NCBI RefSeq assembly: GCF_003573695.1
Contig: NW_020621936.1
Location: 1,178,001-1,242,000 of the forward strand
Direction: 5' to 3'
Length of the DNA: 64,000 bases
Source of the DNA: Papaver somniferum
Lineage: Eukaryota > Streptophyta > Magnoliopsida > Ranunculales > Papaveraceae
Part shown: in pieces, positions 44,335 to 56,373 of the stretch
How positions within the stretch are numbered: the stretch's first letter is position 1
How the letters are laid out: each line of letters opens with the position of its first letter
Made by a program: the position numbers and the translations under genes
The notes under the pieces: model-generated
Told to the model about the DNA's origin: nothing
What the model saw: the letters and a program-made list of their open reading frames with translations, nothing else
Database searches by the model: none

Positions 44335-45637
44335 CAATTGGTTTTAGTACTTACCCTGTGTATCCTGCCAGGAAAGTCAGTTCGTTGTGTTCCTCAAATG
44401 CTCAAGAGCATAACAAACTCCTTAACTCGAATCGTTCAAGAAGAGCTCAAGGATGCTCTTCTATCAAAAAGGGATGTAATGTTGTTCTTGATGTGAAAAA
44501 ATTACCAGGAGAAGAAAGCAAAGATCGAGCTTTGGAAAATAATCTAAATGTGATAATCGAAGGATATAAAGAGATCGTCAACAAGTTGTCAACTCTCTCT
44601 AGTCAAAATTCTTTAGGTAAGAATCCACACTATGCATCGTATTTTGATGATAGTAAATCTTATGATAACTTTTTACATCGAAACGGTTTTCCCAAAATAT
44701 TAAGAAAAAGAGGTTTAACCGAAAACAACATTCATTTAATGAGCTTAGGGCTCATACTTGTGGTAATTGATCACAAGGTTGAAAACTCACTCACAAAAAA
44801 TTCTGGTTGAGTGAGATATTATCAGGTATACTTGATGGCAAAATGTTTTCTGATTCTCTAGCTATTTTCTTATCGGTCTTATCTGGATTATCATTCACAA
44901 ACATCTTTGCAGAAGTATGTATTTGGTTTTGTCAAGTTTTTAATTTTCTGAATTCTTGTGATGCCAAATTGCTTATGCTCTAAATTTTTCTCCAGTATGA
45001 ATGTAAAATTTAGTGAGTTGAATTGTGAAATTTTCCACGTAGCAAAACAATGTATTGTTTTCTTGTTTTCCGGCTAGGGTCTAGGATGTGTTCGTACGGG
45101 TACCCTTGTTACATGTCACAGACCAACTTTGGAAACCCTAAAATCTGTTTCCCTGAGAAACTATTTAAAAACCAAAAACATTTTTGTGAGTACTCTTACT
45201 CCAGGTTTTTGTTTAACAAGGATGTTTCTCCTTGTTCTTGGGATTTTCCAGAAGACTTAATTGATGATGTCGTTTATTTTGAGTTAGTCATAAAGAAGAG
45301 AAGAACCATTGTTGAAGCTGATGAACTCAATCCTGGCGCATCATACTATTATGCATATTCCCATCAAGATTGAGAAAAGGCTGAGATGGTCTCTGCTGAA
45401 GTGGTTCATGGTTTTCTCAATGATCTCGGAAAAGCAAAAGTGAAGCTTGGGAACTCTATGAAGGATCTTGATGTGTTACGAACTGAGTTGAAAAAGGTTA
45501 ACTATGACCTTGTTCTCATGAAGTCACATGTTAAGGATCTTCTTAAAGAGGATATCTTCTCCAAAGAGGTTGTCGATGTTGTCAGTCAAAAGCTTGAAGG
45601 TCTTGAAACCCGTGAAAATTTTGTACACGAACTCTGA
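44335..45637 (+). pseudogene. SIR-1 gag-like region, 3' segment
   Basis: Resumes the SIR-1 frame interrupted at 26942. An open stretch to 44810 carries a Lys-rich central part (LPGEESKDRALENNLNVIIE). After a gap with stops, 45050-45373 (107 codons) and 45386-45637 (83 codons) follow in phase, separated by a single TGA at 45371-45373. The last piece is heptad-like (LGNSMKDLDVLRTELKKVN). I do not recognise a domain; it may be the gag tail or an extra frame specific to this element group. Confidence 0.5.
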
Positions 45638-47039
45638 TTTTAACGTGTGTTCGGTCGTGTTGGTCTTAGAGTTGTTTTGTTTTTATTTTTGTCTAGGAAA
45701 CTTCTTATTAGAATTTATTCTTGTGTTTTAAGAAGGATAACTAGGACTTGGAATAGCTATTATTGTGAGTACACATAGCTATTTCCAACGATTTTCATCT
45801 TGAAATGTTTTTAGATTTATTTATTTAAATTCTAAAGTTTATTTGGAAGATGATTTTGCAGTATTAATCTTTATGGTTTCATATATTGCAACTTGTTATG
45901 GGATATGTGTGTTTGTGTCCGTGAACTATGGTTGTCCCATATATGTCAAAAGTTAAGTCTTTTATATGTCATTATGCAAATATTGATAAAAGATTGAATG
46001 AACTTTTGACAAACAAAAGTTAAGCCTATTATGTCATTATGAAAATATTGATGGAAGATAGGATGAACTTTTGTTTACAAAGATTAAATATATTATATGT
46101 CTCTATGCAAATAGTGATGAGAGATATAATGAATCTTTGTCTATTCCGCAGTATTGGTCTTCCCTGATCCACATCTTTGTGTAAATACTGTGCGGCTCCA
46201 TAAGTTCTCTTATGCAAGCATATACGATTAAATTAATCATGGGTTCTCTTGTGGTTAATTTAATTTTGGATACAAATTCATGTTTCATGTGATTTGTTAA
46301 TGTCCAAAGAAATCCTTCTTTTCTTGTGAAAGTAAGGTCGCTCTCATTGTTCTTTCGGGAATGAAATTTTATGGGGGAGAGTTATTAATTGAACTTGTGC
46401 TTAATTGCCAAATCTTTGTGGGGAGTGCGGCTGTGGAATATTGTAGGAGTTATCTTGTATATTCATAAACTCCTTGATGAATGCATTTAGCTTCGGCTAT
46501 ATGATGGCATCTAAACAAGTTGATATGTTGTTCTCTTTTGATCATGAAGTATCTCTATGGAAATTTCATTAGGATCCCACTAATTTTCGTACCTTTGCCA
46601 ATTTTTATTGACAAAAAGGGGGAGAATTAATGTGTAGTTCACACTACAAATACATATGGTTTACGGATCATTATGTAAGGGGGAGTGGTTTTCATGTGAG
46701 ATGAAGTATTGACTAAGGGGGAGTGATACATATCACCATAGTATTGTTGTCAAAGTTGTGATACAATTGAACTTTGATGTTGTGTAATAAAACTATGACA
46801 CTGTATAACAATGATTGAGAGCAACTGTTTTTTCATTGTTATAGCTACGGATCTTCAACAACTATGATAATGAGTTCAACACGTTCAGAATCATTGGAGT
46901 ACTTGGAAGTGACGAAGATTTCGAGTAATGCTGAAGAACCAAGGAAATCAAGCATTTGGATTGATAGATACAAAGTTTATTTATTTTGTATTCCATATGT
47001 ATTGATAGTTTTGTCACTAAAATTGACAAAGTGGGATAT
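45638..47039 (+). other. SIR-1 3' non-coding region with two hairpin/PPT units
   Basis: No pol. Three ~90-bp degenerate repeats lie at about 45945-46145 (GATGA..GAACTTTTG / TATGTC.TTATGCAAAT). An internal unit has TTTGCCAAT..ATTGACAAA (46594-46615) then AAGGGGGAGAATT, and more GGGGGAG tracts near 46679 and 46718. The terminal unit is TTTGTCA-CTAAAAT-TGACAAA (47010-47030), then GTGGGATA and the LTR. Confidence 0.7.
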
Positions 47040-49515
47040 TGTTAGAGCACTGCTCGGTCGAACTCGCAAGCGTTGCTATCTAAAGCTTGTTGTCAAGTTT
47101 AGTTGCCAAAACTATAAGTCTTGATTTCTAGTCTACTTATAGCTAAGTCTCGGATTAGGATAGAAAGTGTAGTAGAGCATTAGACTTCACGGCGTTCATA
47201 GATTAAAGACGAAGAACTACTAAGGGGAGCTTGTGGAACTTCATAAGAAAAATGTATGTGGAGACTTGAACTCATCTATCACTCAAAAGTGTATCTATTG
47301 TATCTTCTATTTGAGATAAAAGTTGTATAGCTATATAGACTTCGATTATACACATTTGATATTTCAAGCTGAGTTTAACTCGCTTACATATTTCTCGAAA
47401 TATGTGTTGGTAAGATTTCGCTTTAACCAAGTTCAACTTATGCTATTGACGAAAATCAAAAGATGATCATATGAAAATTGCCTGGTAACATCTTACATGA
47501 TTAGTGTGATACAATCATTTGATGTAGACTCGGAATGTTTCGTGTTGATTATTTCAATAACTTAAAAATTGCTTTGATGCTAATAGTTAGTAAAAACAAC
47601 TATTGCCATCCCCTAAGAAAGTTTCAATGATTGAAATAGAGTTTAGAACAAATGGATCTAAGCATAGTATGTGTACTTGCGTATCTGTAATCCATGTTTG
47701 GGAACCATGGTATGCATACCCGTATGCGTACTTGTTGTTTTTGAGAAAGTCCGGGAACCTGGTATGCAAACCGGTATGCGTACTGGCGTAAGGTTCGGGT
47801 CCGGGAATTTCTGCTGAGTTTGGATGGTATGTGTACCAGTTCGCGTACTGGCGAAACCCAAACTTGGTCCGGCTACTTAGTTACACATACCCGTACGCAT
47901 ACCTAAGTGGATGATGTTCTAAAATAGGTTTGTTCATGAACTAATACATTTATATAATAAGAAATGCAATCTTTTGGAAACCGTGTCTATAATTTTCATG
48001 ACTTGATTCAAGTGAATCAAAATCGATTTTTCTTCAATTGTGTCTTGAATACTTCTATGAGAATATAAACAATTGAACAACTCTAGAACTAGTTTCATTT
48101 GAGTCATTTGAACTAGTTATGGTGAAGATGAATAAGGTTGATATGAAAGTTTTCATATGGATAACTTCATTTAACTATTGTTGAGCCAACAAGATGTACA
48201 CGTTTAGGTACGGTTACTCATATCTAAATGAAGCTACATTTTATTTGGGTGTAACAAGCTAAGTTCGATCTAACGATTGGAAGATATTAGCTTGAGTCTA
48301 ATAAGGTTTTCATTTAACGGTGAATATTGAATGCTTTGTTACAAAGGTAACATTGATTGCAAACCCTGATTTGAAGACTATATAAAGGAGAACTCTAGCA
48401 ACTGGGAAACCTAATCCCCACACCTCATGTGTGATACTAGTTGCGACTAGAGTCGATTCTCCTTTAACCTTAGGTTTTTCACGAAACCCTGTAGGTTAAT
48501 AACTTAAAGACTTCATTGGGATTGTGAAGCCAGACCCAACTATTTTCTTTATAGTTGTGTGATCTGATCTTGTTGTCTTTATCGTGATTGAGTACTATCT
48601 TCTCTAAGATTGGCTCGAGGTTTAATCTCCGATAGGCAAGATAAAAAGTAGTCACAAACATCTTCGTCTCATCGTTTTTGATTCCACAATATCTTGTTTC
48701 GCTACCATACGATTAAGATTATTATGAGGTGATTGATATTTCTAGGCTGTTCTTTGGGAATATAAGTCTGGTATATCAATTGGTTCCTATTCACCTTGAT
48801 TTATCAAAAGACGGAACAAAACTCATATATTTATCTGTGAGAGACATATTTATCCATACAATAGACTTTTCTGTGAGAGACAGATTTGTTTATCAAGTCT
48901 TCGACTTTAGGTCGTAGCAACTCTTAGTTGTGGGTGAGATCATCTAAGGGAATCAAGTACGTAGAGTCCTTCTGGATTCACAGACGTAAGGAGAATAACT
49001 GTACCTTAATCAGTGTGAGATTGATTAAGGCTCAACTACATTCAAGTCCTAAGTTAACTTGGAGTAGGCTAGTGTCTGTAGCGGCTTAATACAGTGCGGT
49101 GTTCAAATATGGACTAGGTCCCGCGATTTTTCTGCATTTGAGGTTTCCTCATTAACAAAATTTTTGGTGTATGTGTTATTTCTTTTCCGCATTATATTTT
49201 TATATAATAGAAATATCACAGGTTATGCGTAGTTCAATCAATTAGAGAATCCAACCTTTGGTTGTTGATCATATTAATTGACACTTGAACATTGGTCTTT
49301 GGTATCGTTCAAGTTGTTTTACATATAATCAGGCTCACGGATTTCTATCTGTTTGATTTACTGGTTATATTGTGAAACGGAGATACAACTCTTGGATATA
49401 TTTCCATTGATTGAGTCTGACTGTCTAGTTGATTCTCTAGGAATTATATTGGAGTTTGTCCATACAGATTGCTAAGCGAAATATTGGGTGTGGTTGTTAG
49501 ACCCACGCTTTTTCA
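47040..49515 (+). repeat. 3' LTR of SIR-1
   Basis: 2476 bp, TGTTAGAGCACTGC to CGCTTTTTCA, the partner of 17480-19961. TATATAAAGG at 48379-48388. The GTACGCATAC-type array is at about 47668-47905. Followed by TGAAG (49516-49520). Confidence 0.92.
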
Positions 49516-49520
49516 TGAAG

Positions 49521-50190
49521 GAGTACACATGACCCTCTCCAAATCAAGACCTTCATTCTCTCTGAAAAACCTATCAAAGAGGCAGTTCAATCCTTCGTCG
49601 AACATATATGTGAATTGCTCAATCTGTCGAAGGCACAAAGGAAGAGATATGTTCGCAGCACTGAATCACATCATGTCAGGAAGTCCATTCCGGAAATACT
49701 TCCTGATCCTCCAGCCATAGACAAAGATATGTACGACTGGGGACTGCTTACCACAGTGAATCTCAATGGAAACGAATTTGGGAGAATGTTGATCGATGCT
49801 GGTACCGTTATCAATATTGTTCCCTAAAAACCCTTAGAGCCGCGGGAATCACTCAACAAGAAGCCACTCATGCTCCCTTCTCAATCAGAGACCATGAAGG
49901 AACGCTCAGAGACACTTATGTCTACTTTACTCTCAAGGTGAAAATAGGTTCAACCTGAACTGAGACCAAGTTTCACATAATCAGGAAGATCTAAGATATG
50001 ACACGATCCTCGGAAAAGCGTCGATCCACGCTGAAAAGATGGTTACTGACAAAAAGCCTTTGGTTGCACCTCTCTTCAACGATGAAAGTTCTGATCCAGA
50101 AGATTTGGTGGACGTCCCATCATCATGGCACTTGGAGGAATTTCGAACTTTGGCGAGGCTGAAAAAAGAACCTGCAAAAGATGCATAGAC
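49521..50190 (+). pseudogene. TAT-1 protease region, broken
   Basis: Continues the TAT-1 coding region after SIR-1. In frame from 49615, residues 40-70 read MYDWGLLTTVNLNG...RMLIDAGTVINIVP, the retropepsin pattern in which an aspartate-x-glycine triad normally stands; here it is Asp-Ala-Gly-Thr. A stop follows, but the frame continues with GITQQEATHAPFSIRDHEGT and YVYFTLKVKIGST, as expected C-terminal to the active site. After further shifts comes a block with GKASIHAEKMVTDKK, apparently the decayed ILGRPWIHA-type motif. At least three stops or frameshifts. Confidence 0.65.
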
Positions 50191-51488
50191 ATTCATCAGG
50201 CAAGTCTCATTCCTCCCATGTATAGGTCATCTATTTCCTCACATGTTATCCTAGCATGGGGACTCAATTCTGCTAGCAACTCTGCTATTGTGAGACGTTA
50301 TGAATGGGTAGCTTAACCACATTAATATTTTACCGAGTGGTTGAATCTCACACCTCTCTGAATCGAGCATCTCACTGAGTCATTCATTACTGAGATGATG
50401 TTCAAGCATGACAAAGATCTTGGGTATTCCCTGTAACCTTTGCATGAGTGTCTATATGTGCCACAAAATCAGAATGCTTTGATGTATGCATAAGTGTGGA
50501 ATCCCACCGCAAGAAGAATGCTGAATCAACAGAAGATACTCGGGGCCGAGATGATCAAGCCTAATACATTTGACGCTTAAGGGATATGACGCTTCAATGC
50601 TCAAGCATCTAAGAAGCCTTCAAATTGTACTCCCAATCAAAGAGTACACCTTCGATGATGGCGCCTTTAACTTCAGCAGAAATATCTCGAAGATGACACA
50701 CTAATTCAATACCAAGACGATCGATAAGTCCTCACTATCTCCATGTCAAGTTTTCTGAAGCAGATGCAACATCATTCTTCCATGGATGGCGTAAACTCCT
50801 TCAACATATATCTTTTTGCTAAAAAGATGAACACCTATGGGATGCACTTGGGGACTTGATCTTGTTGGAAAGATCAACTCAGATCAATTTTAATAAATGT
50901 TTCCACATTACGAATCATTGCAACCTGATGTGAGGCCATAAAACGTCATCAACGGAACCTCTCTACATCACAAACCTTGCATGACCAAGGAACTTTTTCT
51001 CCTCACCGATCACATTCATAATGGAGACTGGCACTGCTATCTGCCACAACAACATCAATTCCCTGACGAATCCACTTCACAGTAAAGTCATATTCAGGAG
51101 AATTTGGGTTGAAATCCTAGTATACCTTCATCTTAGGAATGCTCAACTCACCAACTAGTTCGTGCATATAAAGTCTCATTGAATGGAGGAGCAAAAACTA
51201 TGTCGATAATCATAGTTCTAGCCTTTTCGGTCTCTGGAACAACTTCGACCATAGTATCGTCATCAACAAGGATATCTGTAGGAACTCTGTCTATGGTCTC
51301 AGCATCAACAAGAATTTCTGGAAAAATTCAATCGGGATCTCAGCATCAACAATGGTCTCATGAGCAACATCCTCATGACCGGGTTCATAATCTATACATT
51401 CTCTGAAGTGTTACTTGATGGACCATACTTCTCCAAGCATTAATGATCCATATCAAGATGTGTAGACATGAAAAAATGTTAACATAAA
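50191..51488. other. TAT-1 decayed unknown segment
   Basis: Weakly coding-like fragments but no known domain. On the + strand, 50395-50570 reads sensibly in one frame apart from stops (LYVPQNQNALMYA, ARRMLNQQKILGAEMIKP). On the minus strand about 51410-50980 also reads protein-like in pieces (PTDILVDDDTMVEVVPETEK, NPNSPEYDFTVKWIRQGIDV). No reverse transcriptase, RNase H or integrase motif is visible on either strand. Confidence 0.4.
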
Positions 51489-51493
51489 AGTAT

Positions 51494-54400
51494 TGTAGCG
51501 CCCCCAAAGCTAGCAGCTGACTAATCCAAGAGATTAACTAAATAAAGAGACACTAAGAATCTAAATCATTTACTTAAACGTTCGATTAAGAAATCTGCAA
51601 TAAAACTTAACCCAAAACTAGCCTCGCTCAGAAATATATATATACAAGAACTTCTTTCAAATGATACATATACAATAGTCATTTTGTTTGCAAATAGAAT
51701 ATACAACATAATAACCATAGCAGAAGTAATATAACAAACGGACTCAACTCCTCGAAGCTTTCGCTGCGCAACTCTGATCTGTCTCTGAAACTGAAAGTGG
51801 GAATGGGTGAGCACATCATCCCTAAAAGGGGTGCCCAGTAGGAATATAACATTTAACTTTCAAGAAATCATGGAAAGACATGGAAAACAGTACTTGTTTT
51901 CCCAAACATTAAAAAGTGACCAAGTCACAGTAATAAACAAACATGTATATGGACAAACTCCTTCTTCAAACAACGTATAATATGGTTGTGCAATTCGGAA
52001 CTCGCAAACTGCCGACCAATATATCATAAAAGCTCTAGGTATAAATGTGAAGGAGCGTATCCTATATACCACAGGTGGAAATTCTTATTTCCCATAAAAA
52101 TTCATATTTACATTCAAACATACAAGTCCTTTCCAAATCATGGAAAGATTACAAAGAATCAACATAACACTCATAATACAAACTAAACAATACATGGAAT
52201 GCACAAATATTCGATGCATGAGTTTATAAACATAAATCGTTGTAAAAGAAACAACAATGGTTTTAAAAGAGTTAAATGTATTCCCACCTCTTTTGATGAC
52301 AATCCATGCCTACCTCGAGATCCACAATCCACTGGTTCATTCTTTGAATCGATCGTTGTTAATATACTAACTGTTAATCATACAAGCACTCTAAGAATCT
52401 ATCCAAGATGGCTCAAGGAAGAATCATACAAGTCTATCTAATGATTCTAAGCTCAATTATGGTTCTAAACTTTTTTATTCTCTTACTTTAGTATATCTAA
52501 GTTTACTAATCCAATTAGGTTGGTTCCATAGTCCATTAAATATGTCATATGAATATCTACAACTTTGTAGAAGAAGCCAAAGGTCAACTCAGACCATAAG
52601 GGGTCCAAAATATAAAACTAAGTAAAATAATTCTAAGCCAAAGTCTACTAAACCAGTCCATTAACACAAGGCCCGGTCTACCTGGAGTCAACTAACGGTC
52701 AATAACAGTCAAAGGGTCAGCTAACAGTCAACATTCAGTCAAAGGTCAATGTCATGGTCAAATGGTCAACTCGGTCAAAGAAGATAACTCAGTCAAGGTC
52801 CACTGAGTCAAACCGATTTAAGACTGGTTAACAGGTTAACTCAACTCCGTCAGATTGACTAAGTCAGCTAGAGTCAGACCCTGACTAGGCTGAATGACAC
52901 AAGGCCAAAACTCTTGCACAGGCCAGAGCCATTGCTCAGGACAAAGAACACTAATGCACAAACATTGTGCAACACCAAAACTCTTAACTATAATTTCAAA
53001 TAACAATATGTTTATCTTAAACAACTTCATATCTCAAATACAACATTCAACTAAGATTACCTGCAATTGCAGCTCTAAGCAGCTTCATTCCACACTTACT
53101 TCCTATCAGCACTATCAGTTCTATTACTTGCAATCCATTTCATTCAACTTCTACAGGCACCTATCCATTGTGACTCACCGCAGCAAAAGTAACACCAACT
53201 GCAAACCCAATTCTTTATATCAAATCAACACTAGTTACAATTCCTTACACATAACTCATACTCCATACATCTAAGCTTCATTTATATCACTCACTGCATC
53301 AATCAACAACTTCAACTAAGATCATATATGACCCTAGACAACCACTTCCAATATCTCTATCAAACTCAACAAACTGCAATCACTTACACAGACAACCACT
53401 TCCATTACAAAACACTCCATCATAAACTTCTCTCATATCATGTAACTGGGAAAACCACTACCACCTGCAATATCAATTCCATCAGCCCATGATAAAAACT
53501 GTCATCCCTCTTCCTATCTACAATCCATACACTAACACCAATTCTCTTGTCCAGTTCATCACATTGACCTCATAACAATCACAAGAACACGAGAACACCA
53601 GTTCATACAACTTCCTAACTCAAATCATCTATATCTCAAATACATGTATCTTCCAAGCATACAACATTAATCCCCTGTCATACATCATAAACACCCATTT
53701 ATAACTTCAATCAATTTAGAACTAAGTATCAATATCACTTCTCCACCTGCAAATTCAACTCAATCTCTAGCAACACCAACCGAGACTCAATAATCATCGT
53801 TCCTCACCATTTAAATGATATAATCAAAATTAAGACCACAACAACATAGACTTGAACCACAACAACCAAATAATAATCTTACTACAATTACATGGTAAGA
53901 CAATTACCTCAAATCTGAAATTAGAGTCCTTCTCAATAACTGAATCTGCAAATCAATACCATAAAATTCTTATTTACCTTGATTCAGTTTAGCAACACAT
54001 CACGGTTCATCCAAAACTCACTACACTTCAACACCATCAATGATTATATGAAAACTCTAATTATTCGTCATCTTAAACCCTAATTCATTCAATCTGTCAA
54101 AACCCATCTCTAATCCCATCTTATTCATCATCAACCGAAACTCTAGACAATCTTCTGAGAAACCCTAGTTCTTCGATTCATCACTGAATCAACTTCAAAA
54201 CTACAATTAAACATCAACCCAAGATTCTTAATCTAACAACAGCTCCATAATCATTTCCTAAATCTCCAGAACTTCAATCCACTCTACGAACCCTAATTAT
54301 GATTATCTATGATTTACCTCTCCTAGTAACTCTGAATCAACTGCTTGAATTAACAACACCACGTCATCACCTTCATCATCTACATTACATCATCAACTGA

Positions 54401-54825
54401 TTTTCTTCATTGAACCTCACAGATAACCAACGGGAGAAGAAGAACAGAGAAGAGAGAAAGAAAGGAGACAAAGAAAGAGAATAATAATGAATTCTTCTCG
54501 ATTGATCCTGGTGATAAGGCCAAAGACAAATGATAAAGGCACCCATCAAATTGACATGGGCAACCAGACGGTCTAAGACAAAATTATTATTTTTCCCTTC
54601 ATACTTATCCAAAGATATCTTCTTCATCCGGTATCAGATTGACACGTTCGAGTAATCTATTCTGCGTAACTTTTCGAGATCTATCCAGCGGTACTAGTTT
54701 CGTATCTATATCGTTGTTAAATTAATTTCTATTAGTTAACGTTCGTGTTAAACTAACCGAGTTATTATCGGCTTATTCGTCACTTGACTAGTCCAATAGT
54801 GTTGATGAGATCGAGGGTATTTACA
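51494..54825 (-). repeat. CHR-1: large solo LTR, chromovirus-like, probably minus-oriented
   Basis: 3332 bp flanked by AGTAT (51489-51493 and 54826-54830), with TG..CA ends on both strands: minus strand TGTAAATACCC ... GGGGGCGCTACA. No PBS, PPT or coding was found inside. Minus orientation is favoured by a pyrimidine-rich leader-like stretch (TTTCTTTCTCTCTTC, about 54485-54435 minus) and by overall likeness to Tekay/Del chromovirus LTRs, which often start TGTAA. The unit could instead be a non-coding element with unrecognised internal ends, but no internal terminal repeat was seen. 52894-54380 is Ca-rich on + with no structure noted. Confidence 0.7.
52582..52811 (-). promoter_or_regulatory. 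Cluster of 12 W-box-like TTGACY sites in CHR-1
   Basis: TTGACC/TTGACT on the minus strand (GGTCAA/AGTCAA on +) starts at 52582, 52686, 52697, 52707, 52726, 52737, 52744, 52756, 52764, 52773, 52791 and 52806. Eleven lie within 126 bp. TTGAC[CT] is the W-box, the binding site of plant WRKY factors. The array could equally be a short GTCAA-type minisatellite without regulatory function. Confidence 0.6.
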
Positions 54826-54830
54826 AGTAT

Positions 54831-55737
54831 TCCCAAAGCTTGCACGACGGACGGGCACAAGCCAAAGTCTTCTACAATATGTTCTCATCACCTCTACAAA
54901 TGAGATACAAAACACTTCAGGCCATGGGTTTACAAAAACGTACCAATGGGTGAGGAATGAGACAATGCTTCCTTGACAAAATATGTTCGTCTATGTCTCT
55001 ACCAAAAGGGAGCATCAATCGAACATACCAGCTGAAAGATATGGCCTTTACCGTCAGGTCTACGAAATCTGAAAAATTTGTACGAGATTACAAATTACAA
55101 ATGTGCATGCTTCGTTGGCTGACCTATACAACTCCAAATTGAGTGATTCTTTTCTCATATGATAACTCAGTCTCGTAGCTTCAAAAGTTGGGGTCAAGCA
55201 CCAAATTCCGATATCGTATGAGGTTCCTACGGCTTCTAGAGCATACAACATGCAAGGGGGAATTCCTGAACGGGATTCATAACCTCCACAATCGATCGAT
55301 GTCCACCAGGTCTTTCCCCTAAGTCCTTCATCAAGGTACCTCCAACTTCGACCACCTAGGTTTTTATATCAAGTTTTTCTACCTGGGTCCTCTATCTAGG
55401 TCTTGCCAGAAGAAAGAGAAATGAAAAGGAGATTTAACAAAATACTGGGGACTGGCAGACCATGACCAGACACGGTCGTGGTCATTCCCAATTCAGATTG
55501 ATCGTTCAGTCAAATGTTGTTCGTTTCTTCATCATCTCAAGGTCTTCCAGTACAATTATAATTTTCAGAGCATGGATAAGCGGACATTAGCAAACAGGGT
55601 CCTGGATCGATGGAAGGATTATCACTCAAAAATCTCATTCCAATATCGATGAGGCAAAGTTGCTCAAATGGTCAAGATAATATATATAGAAATAAATTAA
55701 AAAGATGATCAACTACTCAGGAAGATTGCAAGAAAGA
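54831..55737. other. TAT-1 decayed segment right of CHR-1
   Basis: Broken coding-like pieces on the + strand (e.g. SLPKGSINRTYQLKDMAFTV near 54990-55050), with no recognised domain. 55260-55737 shows nothing I can support. Confidence 0.4.
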
Positions 55738-56373
55738 TTAATCATCAGATTCATTAGATTCATCATCGTCTTCACGATCATCATTCTCCATGGAATCTTC
55801 TTCAAGCTCTTCCTCTGAGTCATTGTCAGAATATTTACCGAGAACTTCTTCTAATTGGTCTTCAGGATCATCATACATTGCATCTAAATATTCATTTTCT
55901 TCACATTCGGCTCGGAGATCAGCCTTGGCCAACCGTTCATACCTCATGCCAGGTGAATATGGCTTAATCTTATGCTCAATATATTTCCAGGAAGACTCAA
56001 CCTCGTATGCATCTGAATCGAAAGCTACACCATCATCATGAGATCGAACTCCATCCACTGCTAGTCTTGCTTGCTGAACTCGGCGCTGTTTCTGTTGATA
56101 AGCTGCGAGCTTTCCATCTTCACCTCTTTTCCTCTGAGATATTTCGTCACGCCTCTGTTTTGTTTCTGCATCCACAAAGTTCAAGAACTCTCATATTTTA
56201 GCACGAACCACTCTTAGATGGTTGAGAGGCATGCCACGAACCAACTCTCTCGCCTTGATGAAAGGTTGATCCACCTTCTCATGAATATCTGTCAAATCTT
56301 TCATCCTCGGTTTAGTATTTCTAGAGCATTTCCCAGAAGAGTCGGAGACATGGTCTTCACCGGGAGCCACCAT
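55738..56373 (-). pseudogene. Antisense frame of TAT-1 (Tat-type additional ORF)
   Basis: A minus-strand frame of 211 codons from ATG 56373 to the stop at 55738, broken only by TGA at 56193-56191 (second open piece from ATG 56184). The first part is basic with RGMPLNHLRVVRAKI; then comes a Lys/Arg/Gln-rich helix (KQRRDEISQRKRGEDGK), a middle part with YSPGMRYERLAKADLRAE, and a strongly acidic tail (EEELEEDSMENDDREDDDE). It runs against TAT-1's own transcription, 1.05 kb before the 3' LTR. Tat-lineage elements such as maize Grande carry an extra antisense gene in this position; I infer equivalence from position, without a sequence match. The near-intact frame contrasts with the wrecked gag and protease. 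Confidence 0.6.

Larger units (their letters stand above)
17480..49515 (+). mobile_element. SIR-1: SIRE/Maximus-like copia element with gag-like frames only
   Basis: A + strand insertion flanked by TGAAG (17475-17479 and 49516-49520). Own sequence: LTR 17480-19961, PBS start 19964-19969, then 26106-26942, 44335-47039 and LTR 47040-49515; the rest is COP-1, SIR-2 and ATH-3. Without the insertions it is about 8.5 kb. The PBS TGGTATCAGAGC (tRNA-iMet) and the GGGGGAGA tracts next to TTTGTCA/TGACAAA inverted repeats are typical of the SIRE branch of Ty1/copia. Only decayed gag-like frames are present, so it resembles a TR-GAG-type non-autonomous element. The 5' LTR begins AG instead of TG, a point mutation. 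LTR divergence looks like several percent. Confidence 0.9.

Noticed and set aside
52894..53274. 126-codon + frame inside CHR-1
   Set aside because: Ser/Thr/Asn-rich translation of C/A-rich LTR DNA, no domain, and antisense to the likely LTR direction.
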